From Gemmatimonadota bacterium (GTDB lineage: Bacteria > Latescibacterota > UBA2968 > UBA8231): DNA of 64,000 nt. The notes below the pieces were generated by a model that saw nothing but the letters and a program-made list of their open reading frames with translations, did no database searches and was not told the origin of the DNA. The stretch covers positions 89,694-153,693 of the forward strand of contig JABHFS010000146.1 of the NCBI GenBank assembly GCA_018672475.1, in the 5' to 3' direction. Position numbers and translations under genes: made by a program. This document shows, one piece after another, positions 35,203-43,023 of this stretch; position 1 is the stretch's first letter; every line of letters starts with the position of its first letter.

Positions 35203-35312
35203 TGCGGGCGGTGGTCACGTATTTCACGTCGTGATAAGCTCACCCCTAAGAGGAATAGCGCGATTGAGGTGCCGATGAGTAGCTGGCGCAGTGGGGAAAG
35301 GCTGGCGCGCAT
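35199..35312 (-). CDS. 37-residue single-span membrane peptide coupled to the Omp85-type gene
   Basis: A short gene reading MRASLSPLRQ, a hydrophobic span LLIGTSIALFLLGVSL, then SRREIRDHRPQ. It has one membrane segment with positive charge on both sides. Its TGA overlaps the ATG of the outer-membrane protein (ATGA), the usual sign of translational coupling. No Shine-Dalgarno is seen; just before the ATG are TTGCAA, 17 bases, TATAGT on the minus strand, so the message may be nearly leaderless or start further upstream. I do not recognise it. The coupling and composition support a real gene, but its size leaves doubt. Confidence 0.5.
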   Translation of the reverse strand: MRASLSPLRQLLIGTSIALFLLGVSLSRREIRDHRPQ

Positions 35313-35548
35313 TACTATATATAGCATAAAGCCGGATTGCAAAATCGGGGCGTGAGAAAGTTCGCCAAAATCATGTGGCGATTCGAGTATTGCGTCGCAA
35401 TCTTATAGAGTTCCAATAAGGCCCTTTATAAAGGGCAAGGTCAACTGGCGATGGTGCGGGGGGGGCGGCCGGAAATTAAATCATTAACATTAATTACGCG
35501 ATATAAACCGCCTTAGAATATATTTTAACCTTAAAAAGGGTAAATCGA
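35313..35548. other. Divergent intergenic region
   Basis: Between the Omp85-type pair (minus) and the enolase-superfamily gene (plus). It contains a perfect 16-base palindrome GCCCTTTATAAAGGGC (35421-35436), a G7 run (35459-35465) and an AT-rich end (TTAGAATATATTTTAACC) that probably holds the plus-strand promoter. Confidence 0.4.
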
Positions 35549-36700
35549 TTGAAGATCGCGAAACTGGATACATATGTTGTCAGCGTTCCGTATCGCCGAC
35601 GAGAAAGTAGCGCTCGCGTGCGTCGGGACGGAGTGACATCGGTCTTGGTGCGTTTGCAAACGGACGATGGCCTCATTGGGTGGGGCGAGTCGTGTCCTGG
35701 ACCTAATGTCGAAAGCATCCGCGAGGCGGTAGTATCCGCCGAGCCGATACTCATTGGCAGTGATCCGTGGAATACCGAGCAATTGGCGCATCATTATTTT
35801 CATACCGCGCATTGGGATTTGCGTCCGATGACGGGTAACTTCGCCTACGCGGGTTTGGATATGGCCTTGCGGGACCTTCAGGGCAAAGCCTGCGGTCAGC
35901 CCTTGTATCGCTTATTTGGTGGCGTGGTGCGTAAAGAAGTGGATTATTTCTGCTATTTGTCAGCGGATTCGCCCGATTCAGTCGCCGCGCAAGCACAACG
36001 CGCAACCGCTGCGGGATATCGCGTCTTTTATCTCAAAGTCGGTGTGAATCTTGATCTAGAACTTGCGATGGTAGCGGCCTTGCGGCAGGCCATTGGTGCT
36101 GAAGGTAAAATACGTATTGATGCCAATGGCGCTTGGTCCGTCGCTGAGGCGGTGCGCAACCTCAATGCCTTTGATCGTCACCACATTGATTTTGCAGAAC
36201 AACCCGTGTCGCAAGATCCCATTCGCAATATGGTCGAGCTCAAACAGAAAGTGCGTGTGCCCTTAGCGGCTAACGAGGGTTTGTGGCGCCAAGCTGATGT
36301 GTGGGAGGTCATTCGGGCTCGGGCAGCGGATGTGTTGTGTTTTAGTCCCTATTGGGTCGGCACCCTGGCCGCGTTCCACCGCCTGTCTCATGCGGCGGCC
36401 AACGAGGGTTTGGCGGTTTGCCGTCACACACATGGTGAACTGGGGCTGATGGCGGCGGCATCACATCATCTGTGTCTGACGTTGCCAAATTTGCTCATCG
36501 GCAACCAACAAACCGCGGCACTAATGGATGGCGATATTCTCACTGAAGATCTGCCCATCGCTAAAAGTCCGGTCTGGGGTATTCCTACTGGAACGGGTTT
36601 AGGGGTCGAAGTCGACTTCAGTAAGGTTGAAAAATACCAGCAGGCTTATAATGAAAACGGTCAGTTTCTGCCCTATCAACCAGAGATGTTTAACGACTGA
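35549..36700 (+). CDS. Mandelate racemase/muconate lactonizing enzyme family protein
   Basis: Enolase-superfamily enzyme of 383 residues; such enzymes abstract a proton next to a carboxylate, often as sugar-acid dehydratases or racemases. The N-terminal capping domain is followed by a TIM barrel. Metal ligands: Asp in RIDANGAW, Glu in FAEQPV, Glu in AANEG. The strand-2 motif is YLKVGV, so only one Lys of the usual KxK remains. Asp in AADVLCF and His in CRHTHGE could form the His/Asp pair of the mandelate racemase group. The substrate is unknown. The TTG start is supported by AAAAAGGG 8 bases before it and by the expected amino-terminal strand (KIAKLDTYVVSVP). Confidence 0.85.
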   Translation: MKIAKLDTYVVSVPYRRRESSARVRRDGVTSVLVRLQTDDGLIGWGESCPGPNVESIREAVVSAEPILIGSDPWNTEQLAHHYFHTAHWDLRPMTGNFAYAGLDMALRDLQGKACGQPLYRLFGGVVRKEVDYFCYLSADSPDSVAAQAQRATAAGYRVFYLKVGVNLDLELAMVAALRQAIGAEGKIRIDANGAWSVAEAVRNLNAFDRHHIDFAEQPVSQDPIRNMVELKQKVRVPLAANEGLWRQADVWEVIRARAADVLCFSPYWVGTLAAFHRLSHAAANEGLAVCRHTHGELGLMAAASHHLCLTLPNLLIGNQQTAALMDGDILTEDLPIAKSPVWGIPTGTGLGVEVDFSKVEKYQQAYNENGQFLPYQPEMFND

Positions 36701-36937
36701 GGGCGTTAAAACGATGTGCTTGCGCTTCTTGGCCGGCTTATGTACCATTGAGTAAATCTATAGTTTTCAATGGGCTACTTACGTTTTACTGCTGATTCGA
36801 TAGCCCGTATGCTTCGATGAAATACAAGGTGGAATGGGGCGCTAAATATTGCGAATGATGGTTTCCCCGGTATGACATAATCGCGTATTTTTCACCCTAA
36901 ATCATATCGCTGCTGAGCGCAGATTGTGATAATCGCT

Positions 36938-38206
36938 ATGAATATTCTGCGAAATTTATTCGCTAAAAAAGCTAAGTCTATTCCAACGGTACCCCCTAAA
37001 CAGATTCCCGAATCGCCCCCCGAAGACTTTAATGCGGCAGACGTCCTGCTCGATTTGGCGGAGCGGCGGGATGTGGACTTGGTGCTGCGGGGATTGGATG
37101 CTCACCTCGAAAGGGTTCAGGAACAGGATCTCGAGCCTGAGGCTTTGCGGTTGTTGTCTTGGGCTGAGGAGGAACTGAACCTAGCGCAATCACCGCAACC
37201 AGCACAATACGCCCTGCTCGGCAATATTTGTCAACGGTTGCAACCGACGCAAAACGCTGATGCGCTGCAGAGGGCACTCGGTTTTTATAGTGTTGCATTG
37301 ACGGGCTACGAGGAAGCACGCGAGCTGGAGGGCACGGCCGTAGTCCTGAACAATATGGGGCTTGCTTTGCTTACCTTAGCGAGGACTGACGCCCGCCAAT
37401 ATGCGGAGGCGATCCCGCTATTGGAGGAAGCATTGCATTTTTACGAAAATGGAGAGGATTGGCCGCGCCGCGCCGACATCTGTTTAAGCCTTGGCGAGGC
37501 TTATGCGGGTCTTGAAGAGCCGGGTTTTGACCATTATGAGTTGGGGCGCGAGTGCTTGGAGCGCAGTAGGGCGCTATACGAACGCTGCGATGATGAGTAT
37601 GGCCAGGCGATGGCACAAGGCCAACTTGGCGATGTGCATGTCGAATTGGCGGTGCAGGATGGGCAAATATCGTTGGAAAAGGCCGTTCGTCATTATCGCA
37701 ATGCCCTGGCGATTTTTGTCGATTTAGGAGAACCATTGGTCGTCGCCCGATACCAGGAACGCTTGGCCAATGCTTATGGCAGTCTCGGCGAGGAGGAGCA
37801 CTTGCGCAAAAGCTTGCGGGCAGCGCAAGGGGCGGTTGAATTATACGAAAAACACGAGCAACAAGCGGCTTTGGCCCGTGCGGGACTGGGGCTTGCGCGG
37901 ATTCATCTGGCCTTGGTTGGTTGCGGCGCGGAAGATGAGCTACTGCCCGGTTTTGAACAATTGCGGCGCACATTGGGACTTTTCCGTGACCTCAAAGATC
38001 GAAGTGGTCGGGCTGCATGCCTGCTGCTGTTGGCGCAGATTTATCAATATGGCGAATCCGATCGGCAGGATGCAGACTTGAGGCAGGCCTTTGATTGCCT
38101 GACAGAGGCGCTGGCCATTTATCGTCTGCAAGGCCAGGATGAGGCCGCTGCGCTTGTGCAACGGCAATTGCATGCACTGGAGCAACCCGATGCCTATACG
38201 GGTTGA
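36938..38206 (+). CDS. TPR-repeat protein, first gene of an Mla-like operon
   Basis: Cytoplasmic protein of about 422 residues made of tetratricopeptide repeats: LNNMGLALLTLARTD...EAIPLLEEALHFYENG, LSLGEAYAGLEEPG...ERSRALYER, GQLGDVHVELA...AVRHYRNALAIFVDLG and more, with a Pro/Lys-rich amino end. No signal peptide or membrane segment. The start is taken at ATG 36938; a GTG at 36926 is also in frame. It stands 9 bases before mlaE, so it is probably part of the lipid-transport operon, where another TPR protein closes the run. TPR proteins usually hold partners together; no partner can be named from the sequence. Confidence 0.8.
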   Translation: MNILRNLFAKKAKSIPTVPPKQIPESPPEDFNAADVLLDLAERRDVDLVLRGLDAHLERVQEQDLEPEALRLLSWAEEELNLAQSPQPAQYALLGNICQRLQPTQNADALQRALGFYSVALTGYEEARELEGTAVVLNNMGLALLTLARTDARQYAEAIPLLEEALHFYENGEDWPRRADICLSLGEAYAGLEEPGFDHYELGRECLERSRALYERCDDEYGQAMAQGQLGDVHVELAVQDGQISLEKAVRHYRNALAIFVDLGEPLVVARYQERLANAYGSLGEEEHLRKSLRAAQGAVELYEKHEQQAALARAGLGLARIHLALVGCGAEDELLPGFEQLRRTLGLFRDLKDRSGRAACLLLLAQIYQYGESDRQDADLRQAFDCLTEALAIYRLQGQDEAAALVQRQLHALEQPDAYTG

Positions 38207-38215
38207 GTGAAATAA

Positions 38216-39019
38216 ATGCTACTCTTGCACAACCTCGGCCGAGGGGTAGTTAAGATGCTTTGGGGGAATGCGGTCAATGCTTGGCGCCTGTTCGAATTCT
38301 CCATAGCCGTCGTTATGGCGTTGGTACAATTTTTTCGCCGGCAGGGTTTCCGTTCCGCCTTTCGCGTGACAACACAGCAAGTTTATTTCACCGGCGTGGA
38401 GGCTATGCCTTTTTTGGGGATGTTGTCACTTTTGCTGGGCTTTGTCGTCATAGCACAGTCGCTGCCCCAGTTACAAGGTGTGGGAGCGCATGCTCTAATC
38501 GGTCAGATCTTGGTGATTAGCATTGTACGCGAACTGGGACCGATTATAACCGCGATGGTTGTGATTACCCGATCCGGATCGGCGATGGCCACCGAGATGG
38601 CGACAAATCGCATCAGCGGGCAGGTCGAATCGCTTGAGGCGATGGGCATAGATATTTTTCACTTCCTCGTAGTGCCCCGGGTGTTGGGTTGTATGATCTC
38701 GATGTTTTGCATGATCCTCTTTTTTGATATCATCTCGCTGGTGGGAGGGTTTCTTGTTGCCAGCACGAGGTTGACGATGCCCTTTACCCTTTACTTGCAG
38801 TATATATTTACCTCCTTGGCACCACTTGACCTCTATCTTAGTCTGTCAAAGGGCCTTCTTTTCGGCGGCATTATTGCTTTATTCTCCTGTTATCACGGGC
38901 TTAGAGCGGGTAGGGCGATCTACGAAGTACCCATGGTCGCGCGTTCGGGGGTGATTCAGGCGATGTTTTTTGTATTTGTATCCAGCGCTGCTATCTCTGC
39001 CCTATTTTATTGGATATAA
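38216..39019 (+). CDS. mlaE: MlaE-family ABC permease
   Basis: Inner-membrane permease of the Mla/MCE phospholipid-transport type, 267 residues. The family's conserved stretch is visible: AMPFLGMLSLLLGFVVIAQ, VREL GPIITAMVVITRSGSAM, then TEMATNRISGQVESLEAMGID and FHFLVVPRVLG. It has about five to six membrane segments and the normal length. It works with MlaF (ATPase) and MlaD (periplasmic MCE protein), which follow directly: mlaF starts 10 bases later. The system would move lipids between inner and outer membranes; the direction is not shown by the sequence. Confidence 0.93.
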   Translation: MLLLHNLGRGVVKMLWGNAVNAWRLFEFSIAVVMALVQFFRRQGFRSAFRVTTQQVYFTGVEAMPFLGMLSLLLGFVVIAQSLPQLQGVGAHALIGQILVISIVRELGPIITAMVVITRSGSAMATEMATNRISGQVESLEAMGIDIFHFLVVPRVLGCMISMFCMILFFDIISLVGGFLVASTRLTMPFTLYLQYIFTSLAPLDLYLSLSKGLLFGGIIALFSCYHGLRAGRAIYEVPMVARSGVIQAMFFVFVSSAAISALFYWI

Positions 39020-39029
39020 CGAGCCTGCG

Positions 39030-39791
39030 ATGTCAACCGTTATAGCATTGCGAAATATCTCGCTGCAAATGGGACAAAGCCTTTTGCTGCAGCAGGTAAA
39101 TCTCGATTTGGCGGAGGGAGAGACGGGGGTGATCGTTGGTGATACAGGCAGCGGCAAATCGACGCTATTGCGGTTAATATTGGGCTTGCCCGGTATGCAA
39201 CGGGAGGATCAGGTTAGGCTAGAGGGCGAGGTGGAGGTCGCCGGTCGCCCAATTTTCGATTTGGATCAGAGGCAATTACAGGAATTGCGGCGGCAAGTCG
39301 GGGTGGTCAAGGGAGGAGGTGGTCTGATAGAGAACATGGATGTGCGGCGGAATATATGCCTGCCGCTGGCCTATCACGCCAGCCATATCAGCGGCGACGA
39401 TATAAACAGGCGCTGTGTTGAAATCATGAACCGCTTGGATATTGCGCATCTTGCCGGATTGGGGCGGCGGCCGGTCACCTTGAACGCCGAAGAGCGGGCC
39501 TACGTGTCTTTGGCTAGGGCGCTAATGATCGAACCTATTGTATTGCTTGCCGATGATGCAACGTTGGGTATGGGGGAAGAGATGGCGCAACGTTTTATCG
39601 CGCATTTATTCACCGGTCGAGGATTGCCCAGATTGATCGTGACAACGAGGTTGTTGCCCTATATAAATAGAGGGGATCGCTTTTACTTATTGGAAGAGGG
39701 TACCATTATACCGCTCGGAGATAGACAAGAAGTGTTAGGGTGCGATCATCCATGGATTCGGGCCGAAATGGCCAATAGCAGTTGGGGTTAA
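39030..39791 (+). CDS. mlaF: MlaF-like ABC ATPase with degenerate motifs
   Basis: ATPase partner of MlaE, about 253 residues. Walker A is intact (GDTGSGKST). The signature motif, usually LSGGQ, reads LNAEE (VTLNAEERAYVSLARAL). After Walker B the catalytic Glu is replaced by Asp (LLADDATLGMG for LLYDEPTAGLD), and the switch-region His is Thr (LIVTTRLLPY). ATP binding is plausible, but hydrolysis by this protein alone looks impaired. The reading frame is clean and codon use looks like its neighbours, so it is not an obvious pseudogene. The ATG at 39030 lies 10 bases past mlaE; an upstream in-frame ATG inside mlaE is rejected. Confidence 0.85.
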   Translation: MSTVIALRNISLQMGQSLLLQQVNLDLAEGETGVIVGDTGSGKSTLLRLILGLPGMQREDQVRLEGEVEVAGRPIFDLDQRQLQELRRQVGVVKGGGGLIENMDVRRNICLPLAYHASHISGDDINRRCVEIMNRLDIAHLAGLGRRPVTLNAEERAYVSLARALMIEPIVLLADDATLGMGEEMAQRFIAHLFTGRGLPRLIVTTRLLPYINRGDRFYLLEEGTIIPLGDRQEVLGCDHPWIRAEMANSSWG

Positions 39792-39797
39792 TTCACT

Positions 39798-40748
39798 ATG
39801 CGCGAAGGTAAATTACTTCACGAAAGGGCCAGTGGACACGCCTTGGTAGGGCTCTTTGTGTTGCTCGCGATCTTTTTCTTTGCATGGCTGCTGTTTTCTC
39901 AGCAAGATCAGGTAGCTCGCTACCGCATCGTTGCCGAGTTCAATACGATCAACAATCTAAGTGAGGCGACTCAGGTCAAATTGCGCGGATTTACGATTGG
40001 CCAGGTCGAAAATGTCGAATTTGCCCCGCAACCAGCCACCGGAGAGCCCTATTTTCAGGTTGAATTGGGCATCGAAAAACGCTATCCAGTACCCACGGGA
40101 ACCATCGCGGAAATCCGCAGCAGCGGTTTGGTCGGGGACACGTTTATCCATCTCGATGTCAGCAAGGCGGATGGGGCGATGCTGTTGGCTGGATCTCGGA
40201 TTAAAGGGCGGGATGCATTGGGTATGAAAGAATTGCTCGCCAGCATCACCGAAATGGCGCACAAATTGGGCGGGGCGGGGGAGAGCCTGCGGCGCGCGGA
40301 TCTCGGCTATAAATTGGGGCGGCTCGGTGACAGTGGCCACCAAGTGGCCAGCAGCCTTAGTCTGGTTGCGCACAGTGCCGATAGTTTGTTGCATAGTAGT
40401 CGGATCCTGCTGGAGACGATGGGACCGGGTTTTGAGGGGGTACTAACCGGTTTACAGGCAAGTGCCGAGCAACTGAATCGCACCATGCAGCATGCCGATA
40501 CCCTTGTGGTGGGCAGCCAGGAGGATGTGCAACACTCGCTCAAATCGCTGCGGCAAGTCGTCGAGAGACTCGATATGGTATTGCAACGGGTGGATCAAAT
40601 GGTATTATACAAAGAGACCGAACTCGATTCGACTCTGAGCAATTTACACGCGGCTTCCAAGGCCGTGCGAGAGATAAGTGAACATCCGTGGAAGTTAATA
40701 ACCGGACAGAATCAGCCGGTTACGGAACCTGCAGAAAGTGATGAATAA
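39798..40748 (+). CDS. mlaD: MlaD-type MCE-domain lipid-binding protein
   Basis: Periplasmic substrate-binding subunit of the Mla system, 316 residues. It has an N-terminal membrane anchor (ALVGLFVLLAIFFFAWLLF), the MCE domain at about 40-120 (YRIVAEFNTINNLSEATQVKLRGFTIGQVENV; GTIAEIRSSGLVGDTFIHLDVS), then a long helical region with heptad spacing (about 150-295) that would form a coiled bundle or tunnel. This long tail is absent from E. coli MlaD (about 183 residues) and resembles the tails of Mce or PqiB/YebT-type proteins. It starts 6 bases after mlaF; its last 8 bases overlap the next gene. Confidence 0.9.
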   Translation: MREGKLLHERASGHALVGLFVLLAIFFFAWLLFSQQDQVARYRIVAEFNTINNLSEATQVKLRGFTIGQVENVEFAPQPATGEPYFQVELGIEKRYPVPTGTIAEIRSSGLVGDTFIHLDVSKADGAMLLAGSRIKGRDALGMKELLASITEMAHKLGGAGESLRRADLGYKLGRLGDSGHQVASSLSLVAHSADSLLHSSRILLETMGPGFEGVLTGLQASAEQLNRTMQHADTLVVGSQEDVQHSLKSLRQVVERLDMVLQRVDQMVLYKETELDSTLSNLHAASKAVREISEHPWKLITGQNQPVTEPAESDE

Positions 40749-41274
40749 AGGCGCTGAAACTACCGTCAAGGCCCTACGCGATCAGTTGTTAGCCGCAAGG
40801 GAAGAACGCAACCTGAGCAAATTGCGTAATGTCGAGGATGGTTTGCGCCAGTTGGGCAAGGTTGGGTATCGGTGCTGTCTGGTCGATTTCGACCGCTGTC
40901 GATTGCGTTATTATGTCCGGTTGCTCGGCTATGAACAAGCCCGGGTTAAGGTGCAGATCGAATTTCCGCTAGCACTAGACGTCGACCCGGTGCAGTGGTT
41001 GCCGCTGTCGCATTTGGCCGACTATGAAGAGGCGGAAAACACCTATAGTATTCGTCGGATCTATGAAGGTATGGCTCATTATATCCAACAAAAGTCGCCG
41101 ACGTTGCAACGAGGCGCAGTACGGCTTGGTCTTAAACCTCCTAAGCGATATGAAGCCGAAAGAGCGGAGACGGGATCGCGTAGTGGGCGGGGTTGGTTTT
41201 ATTTGGCAAGTGCCCTGCTACTGATTGCCGTTGGCGTTTTGTCTTATATCCAAATGGGCAAAGTTTTTTTTTGA
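40741..41274 (+). CDS. Mla-operon protein with C-terminal membrane anchor, function unknown
   Basis: A protein of 177 residues that I do not recognise. The amino two thirds are soluble and charged (LRDQLLAAREERNLSKLRNVEDGLRQLG; a Cys-rich VGYRCCLVDFDRCRLRYYV). The last ~20 residues form a membrane segment (WFYLASALLLIAVGVLSYI), so it is a tail-anchored inner-membrane protein facing the cytoplasm. It overlaps mlaD by 8 bases and is followed after 1 base by a TPR protein, so it belongs to the operon. The end of the gene has a run of nine T (41264-41272) just before the next start codon. Confidence 0.7.
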   Translation: MNKGAETTVKALRDQLLAAREERNLSKLRNVEDGLRQLGKVGYRCCLVDFDRCRLRYYVRLLGYEQARVKVQIEFPLALDVDPVQWLPLSHLADYEEAENTYSIRRIYEGMAHYIQQKSPTLQRGAVRLGLKPPKRYEAERAETGSRSGRGWFYLASALLLIAVGVLSYIQMGKVFF

Positions 41275-41275
41275 T

Positions 41276-41947
41276 ATGAAATCCGCCACTTTATATATGA
41301 TCGTCATCCTTATGGCAGGTGCGCTTGAGCTGAATGCGCAATCGGCCGAAAGCTACTTTGAGAAGGGGCGGATTTACCATACGGGTGAAGAGGGGGTGCA
41401 GGATATTGAAAAAGCACTCTCCTATTACAAGGCGGCGCTAAAGCGCAATGGTGCACTGTATCCGGCATTGTATAACTCGGGGTTGATTTATCACCAGCAA
41501 CAAGAGTACGCCCGTGCACAAACGCTTTTTATCAAAGCGGCTAAAGCCGCGGCAGATTCCCCCCAGGACGCCAAGCGCTATGGTGCGATGGCCCGCAACG
41601 GGCTTGGCTCCACCTATCAGAAACTTGGCAAGAAATTGCAGGCCGAAAAACAGTTCGGCATAGCCAAGAGACTGTTCCCCTCCTTTGTTGAAGCGCATTA
41701 TAACCACATCAATTTACTATTACTGCAAGACCGCGCAAAAGAAGCACGTAAGGCATTGCTTGTCGCTGAGAAGTTAGCGCCAAGTGAACGCTATGAAAAA
41801 ATTAAAGGCCGGTTGAAGGTCGAAGAAAAACGGGAGGACAGTGGTTGGGCGAACAGTGTTCTTGGGATTGCGGCTTTCATCGTTTTACTTTTGCTCTATT
41901 CGCTTTTCCTCCGGCGACAATCGGTTAAGAAGGCGGAAAAACGCTGA
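41276..41947 (+). CDS. Exported TPR protein with C-terminal membrane anchor
   Basis: A protein of about 223 residues with a signal peptide (MIVILMAGALELNAQS). Two to three tetratricopeptide repeats follow (about 25-160: AESYFEKGRIYHTG, ALSYYKAALKRNGALYPALYNSGLIYHQQQEYARAQTLF, NGLGSTYQKLGKKLQAEKQF). A membrane segment comes near the end (VLGIAAFIVLLLLYSLFL) and a Lys-rich cytoplasmic tail last. The repeats should therefore lie in the periplasm. The ATG at 41276, one base past the previous stop, is preferred to an in-frame codon 51 bases upstream. Last gene of the Mla-like operon; it may scaffold the periplasmic part. The layout resembles BatE/Aerotolerance-type TPR proteins, but no such operon is present. 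Confidence 0.75.
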   Translation: MKSATLYMIVILMAGALELNAQSAESYFEKGRIYHTGEEGVQDIEKALSYYKAALKRNGALYPALYNSGLIYHQQQEYARAQTLFIKAAKAAADSPQDAKRYGAMARNGLGSTYQKLGKKLQAEKQFGIAKRLFPSFVEAHYNHINLLLLQDRAKEARKALLVAEKLAPSERYEKIKGRLKVEEKREDSGWANSVLGIAAFIVLLLLYSLFLRRQSVKKAEKR

Positions 41948-41983
41948 TTGACCATGTGATATCACCCACCTATATTCGATGCA

Positions 41984-42129
41984 ATCGCAGGTGCCGAAGA
42001 TCTTTCGGAGAATAGGGAAGGCGGTGCAATTCCGCCACGGCCCCGCCACTGTGACCGGTTTGGCAGATTTTGGCCCCGATTTTTTGCGGGTCAGTGAGCC
42101 AACCGGGAGTCAGGAGACCTGCCTGCGAT
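41984..42129 (+). promoter_or_regulatory. Cobalamin (AdoCbl) riboswitch aptamer
   Basis: Typical B12 element. A closing stem ATCGCAG / CTGCGAT is formed by 41984-41990 and 42123-42129. The conserved core AATAGGGAA, GGTGCAATTCC, the B12 box GCCACTGTGA and the 3' conserved AGTCAGGAGACCTGCC follow in order. It precedes a BtuD-BtuF-BtuC importer, the expected target. Binding of adenosylcobalamin should reduce expression of the importer. Confidence 0.93.
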
Positions 42130-42149
42130 CTAATGTGCGAACGGCCTGC

Positions 42150-42224
42150 GTGGGATAGGTCGGTTGGGCTGGCTAAGCTCTTATTGTCACTTTGAGCCGA
42201 TCCCACATGGGGTCGGTTTTTTTT
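42150..42224 (+). terminator. Riboswitch expression platform with intrinsic terminator
   Basis: Terminator arms CCGATCCC / GGGGTCGG (42197-42216) with an ACAT loop and eight T (42217-42224), ending 10 bases before the ATPase start codon. GTGGGAT at 42150-42156 is complementary to ATCCCAC at 42200-42206 and can act as antiterminator. This shows a transcription-termination switch. Confidence 0.8.
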
Positions 42225-42234
42225 GGTCAAAATT

Positions 42235-43023
42235 ATGAATCTAGTCAATTTAGCGGAAGTCGCCGCGGGCTACCGCAAGGGGGAAGCGGCCATCGAGGGT
42301 ATCGACCTTGCCCTAGCCAAGGGGGATTTCCTTGGGTTGATCGGGCCGAATGGTTGCGGCAAGAGCACGTTAATTCGCACGATTGCTGGTGTGGTGCCGC
42401 AATATTCGGGTGAGATACGGATCGGGGGAGAGAATCTTTCGAGGATGAAGCGCCGTGATTTGGCTCGATATATCGCGGTGGTGCCGCAAGAGACCATTCC
42501 TTCGATTGCCTTTGAGGTGCGTCAACTGGTCATGATGGGGCGATATCCACATTTGGGGCGGATGAAGGCACCCGGGATAGAAGACCAACGGTTGGTCGAT
42601 GTCGCTCTTGAGCAGACGGCGGCGACTCAATTTATTGGTCGCAGGATAGACGAGTTGTCTGGGGGAGAACGGCAACGGGTATTTATCGCTAGGGCTTTGG
42701 CGCAAAACCCGCAGGTTTTGTTGCTTGACGAGCCGACAAATCACTTGGATATAAACTATCAAGTCGAGGTATTCGACTTATTATACAAGCTAAACCACGA
42801 TAGGGGTTTGGCCATCATTTGTGCAACCCACGATCTAAATTACGCGGCTGAATACTGCAAGCGTGTCGCTTTGATGGACAAGGGGCGGATTCGGGCGCTC
42901 GGTCCGGCGTCCGAGGTATATAATGCCGAAGTTCTCGCGGAAGTCTATGGCGTTGGAATTCGAGTCGAAGCGGGGCAAAGAGTCATACCTTTATCACGGC
43001 GCATGGAGGGCGAAAGACTGTGA
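42235..43023 (+). CDS. btuD: Vitamin B12 ABC importer ATP-binding protein
   Basis: ATPase of a BtuCD/FecE-type importer, about 262 residues. Walker A is GPNGCGKST, signature LSGGERQRV, Walker B VLLLDEPTNHLD, switch His in CATHDLNYAAEYC, all intact. The family (BtuD, FecE, FhuC, HmuV) covers cobalamin, siderophores and haem; the cobalamin riboswitch directly upstream and a cobalamin adenosyltransferase downstream point to B12 or cobinamide. The start is at ATG 42235; an upstream TTG lies inside the terminator T-run. The stop overlaps the GTG start of the binding-protein gene (GTGA), so they are translationally coupled. Confidence 0.92.
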   Translation: MNLVNLAEVAAGYRKGEAAIEGIDLALAKGDFLGLIGPNGCGKSTLIRTIAGVVPQYSGEIRIGGENLSRMKRRDLARYIAVVPQETIPSIAFEVRQLVMMGRYPHLGRMKAPGIEDQRLVDVALEQTAATQFIGRRIDELSGGERQRVFIARALAQNPQVLLLDEPTNHLDINYQVEVFDLLYKLNHDRGLAIICATHDLNYAAEYCKRVALMDKGRIRALGPASEVYNAEVLAEVYGVGIRVEAGQRVIPLSRRMEGERL

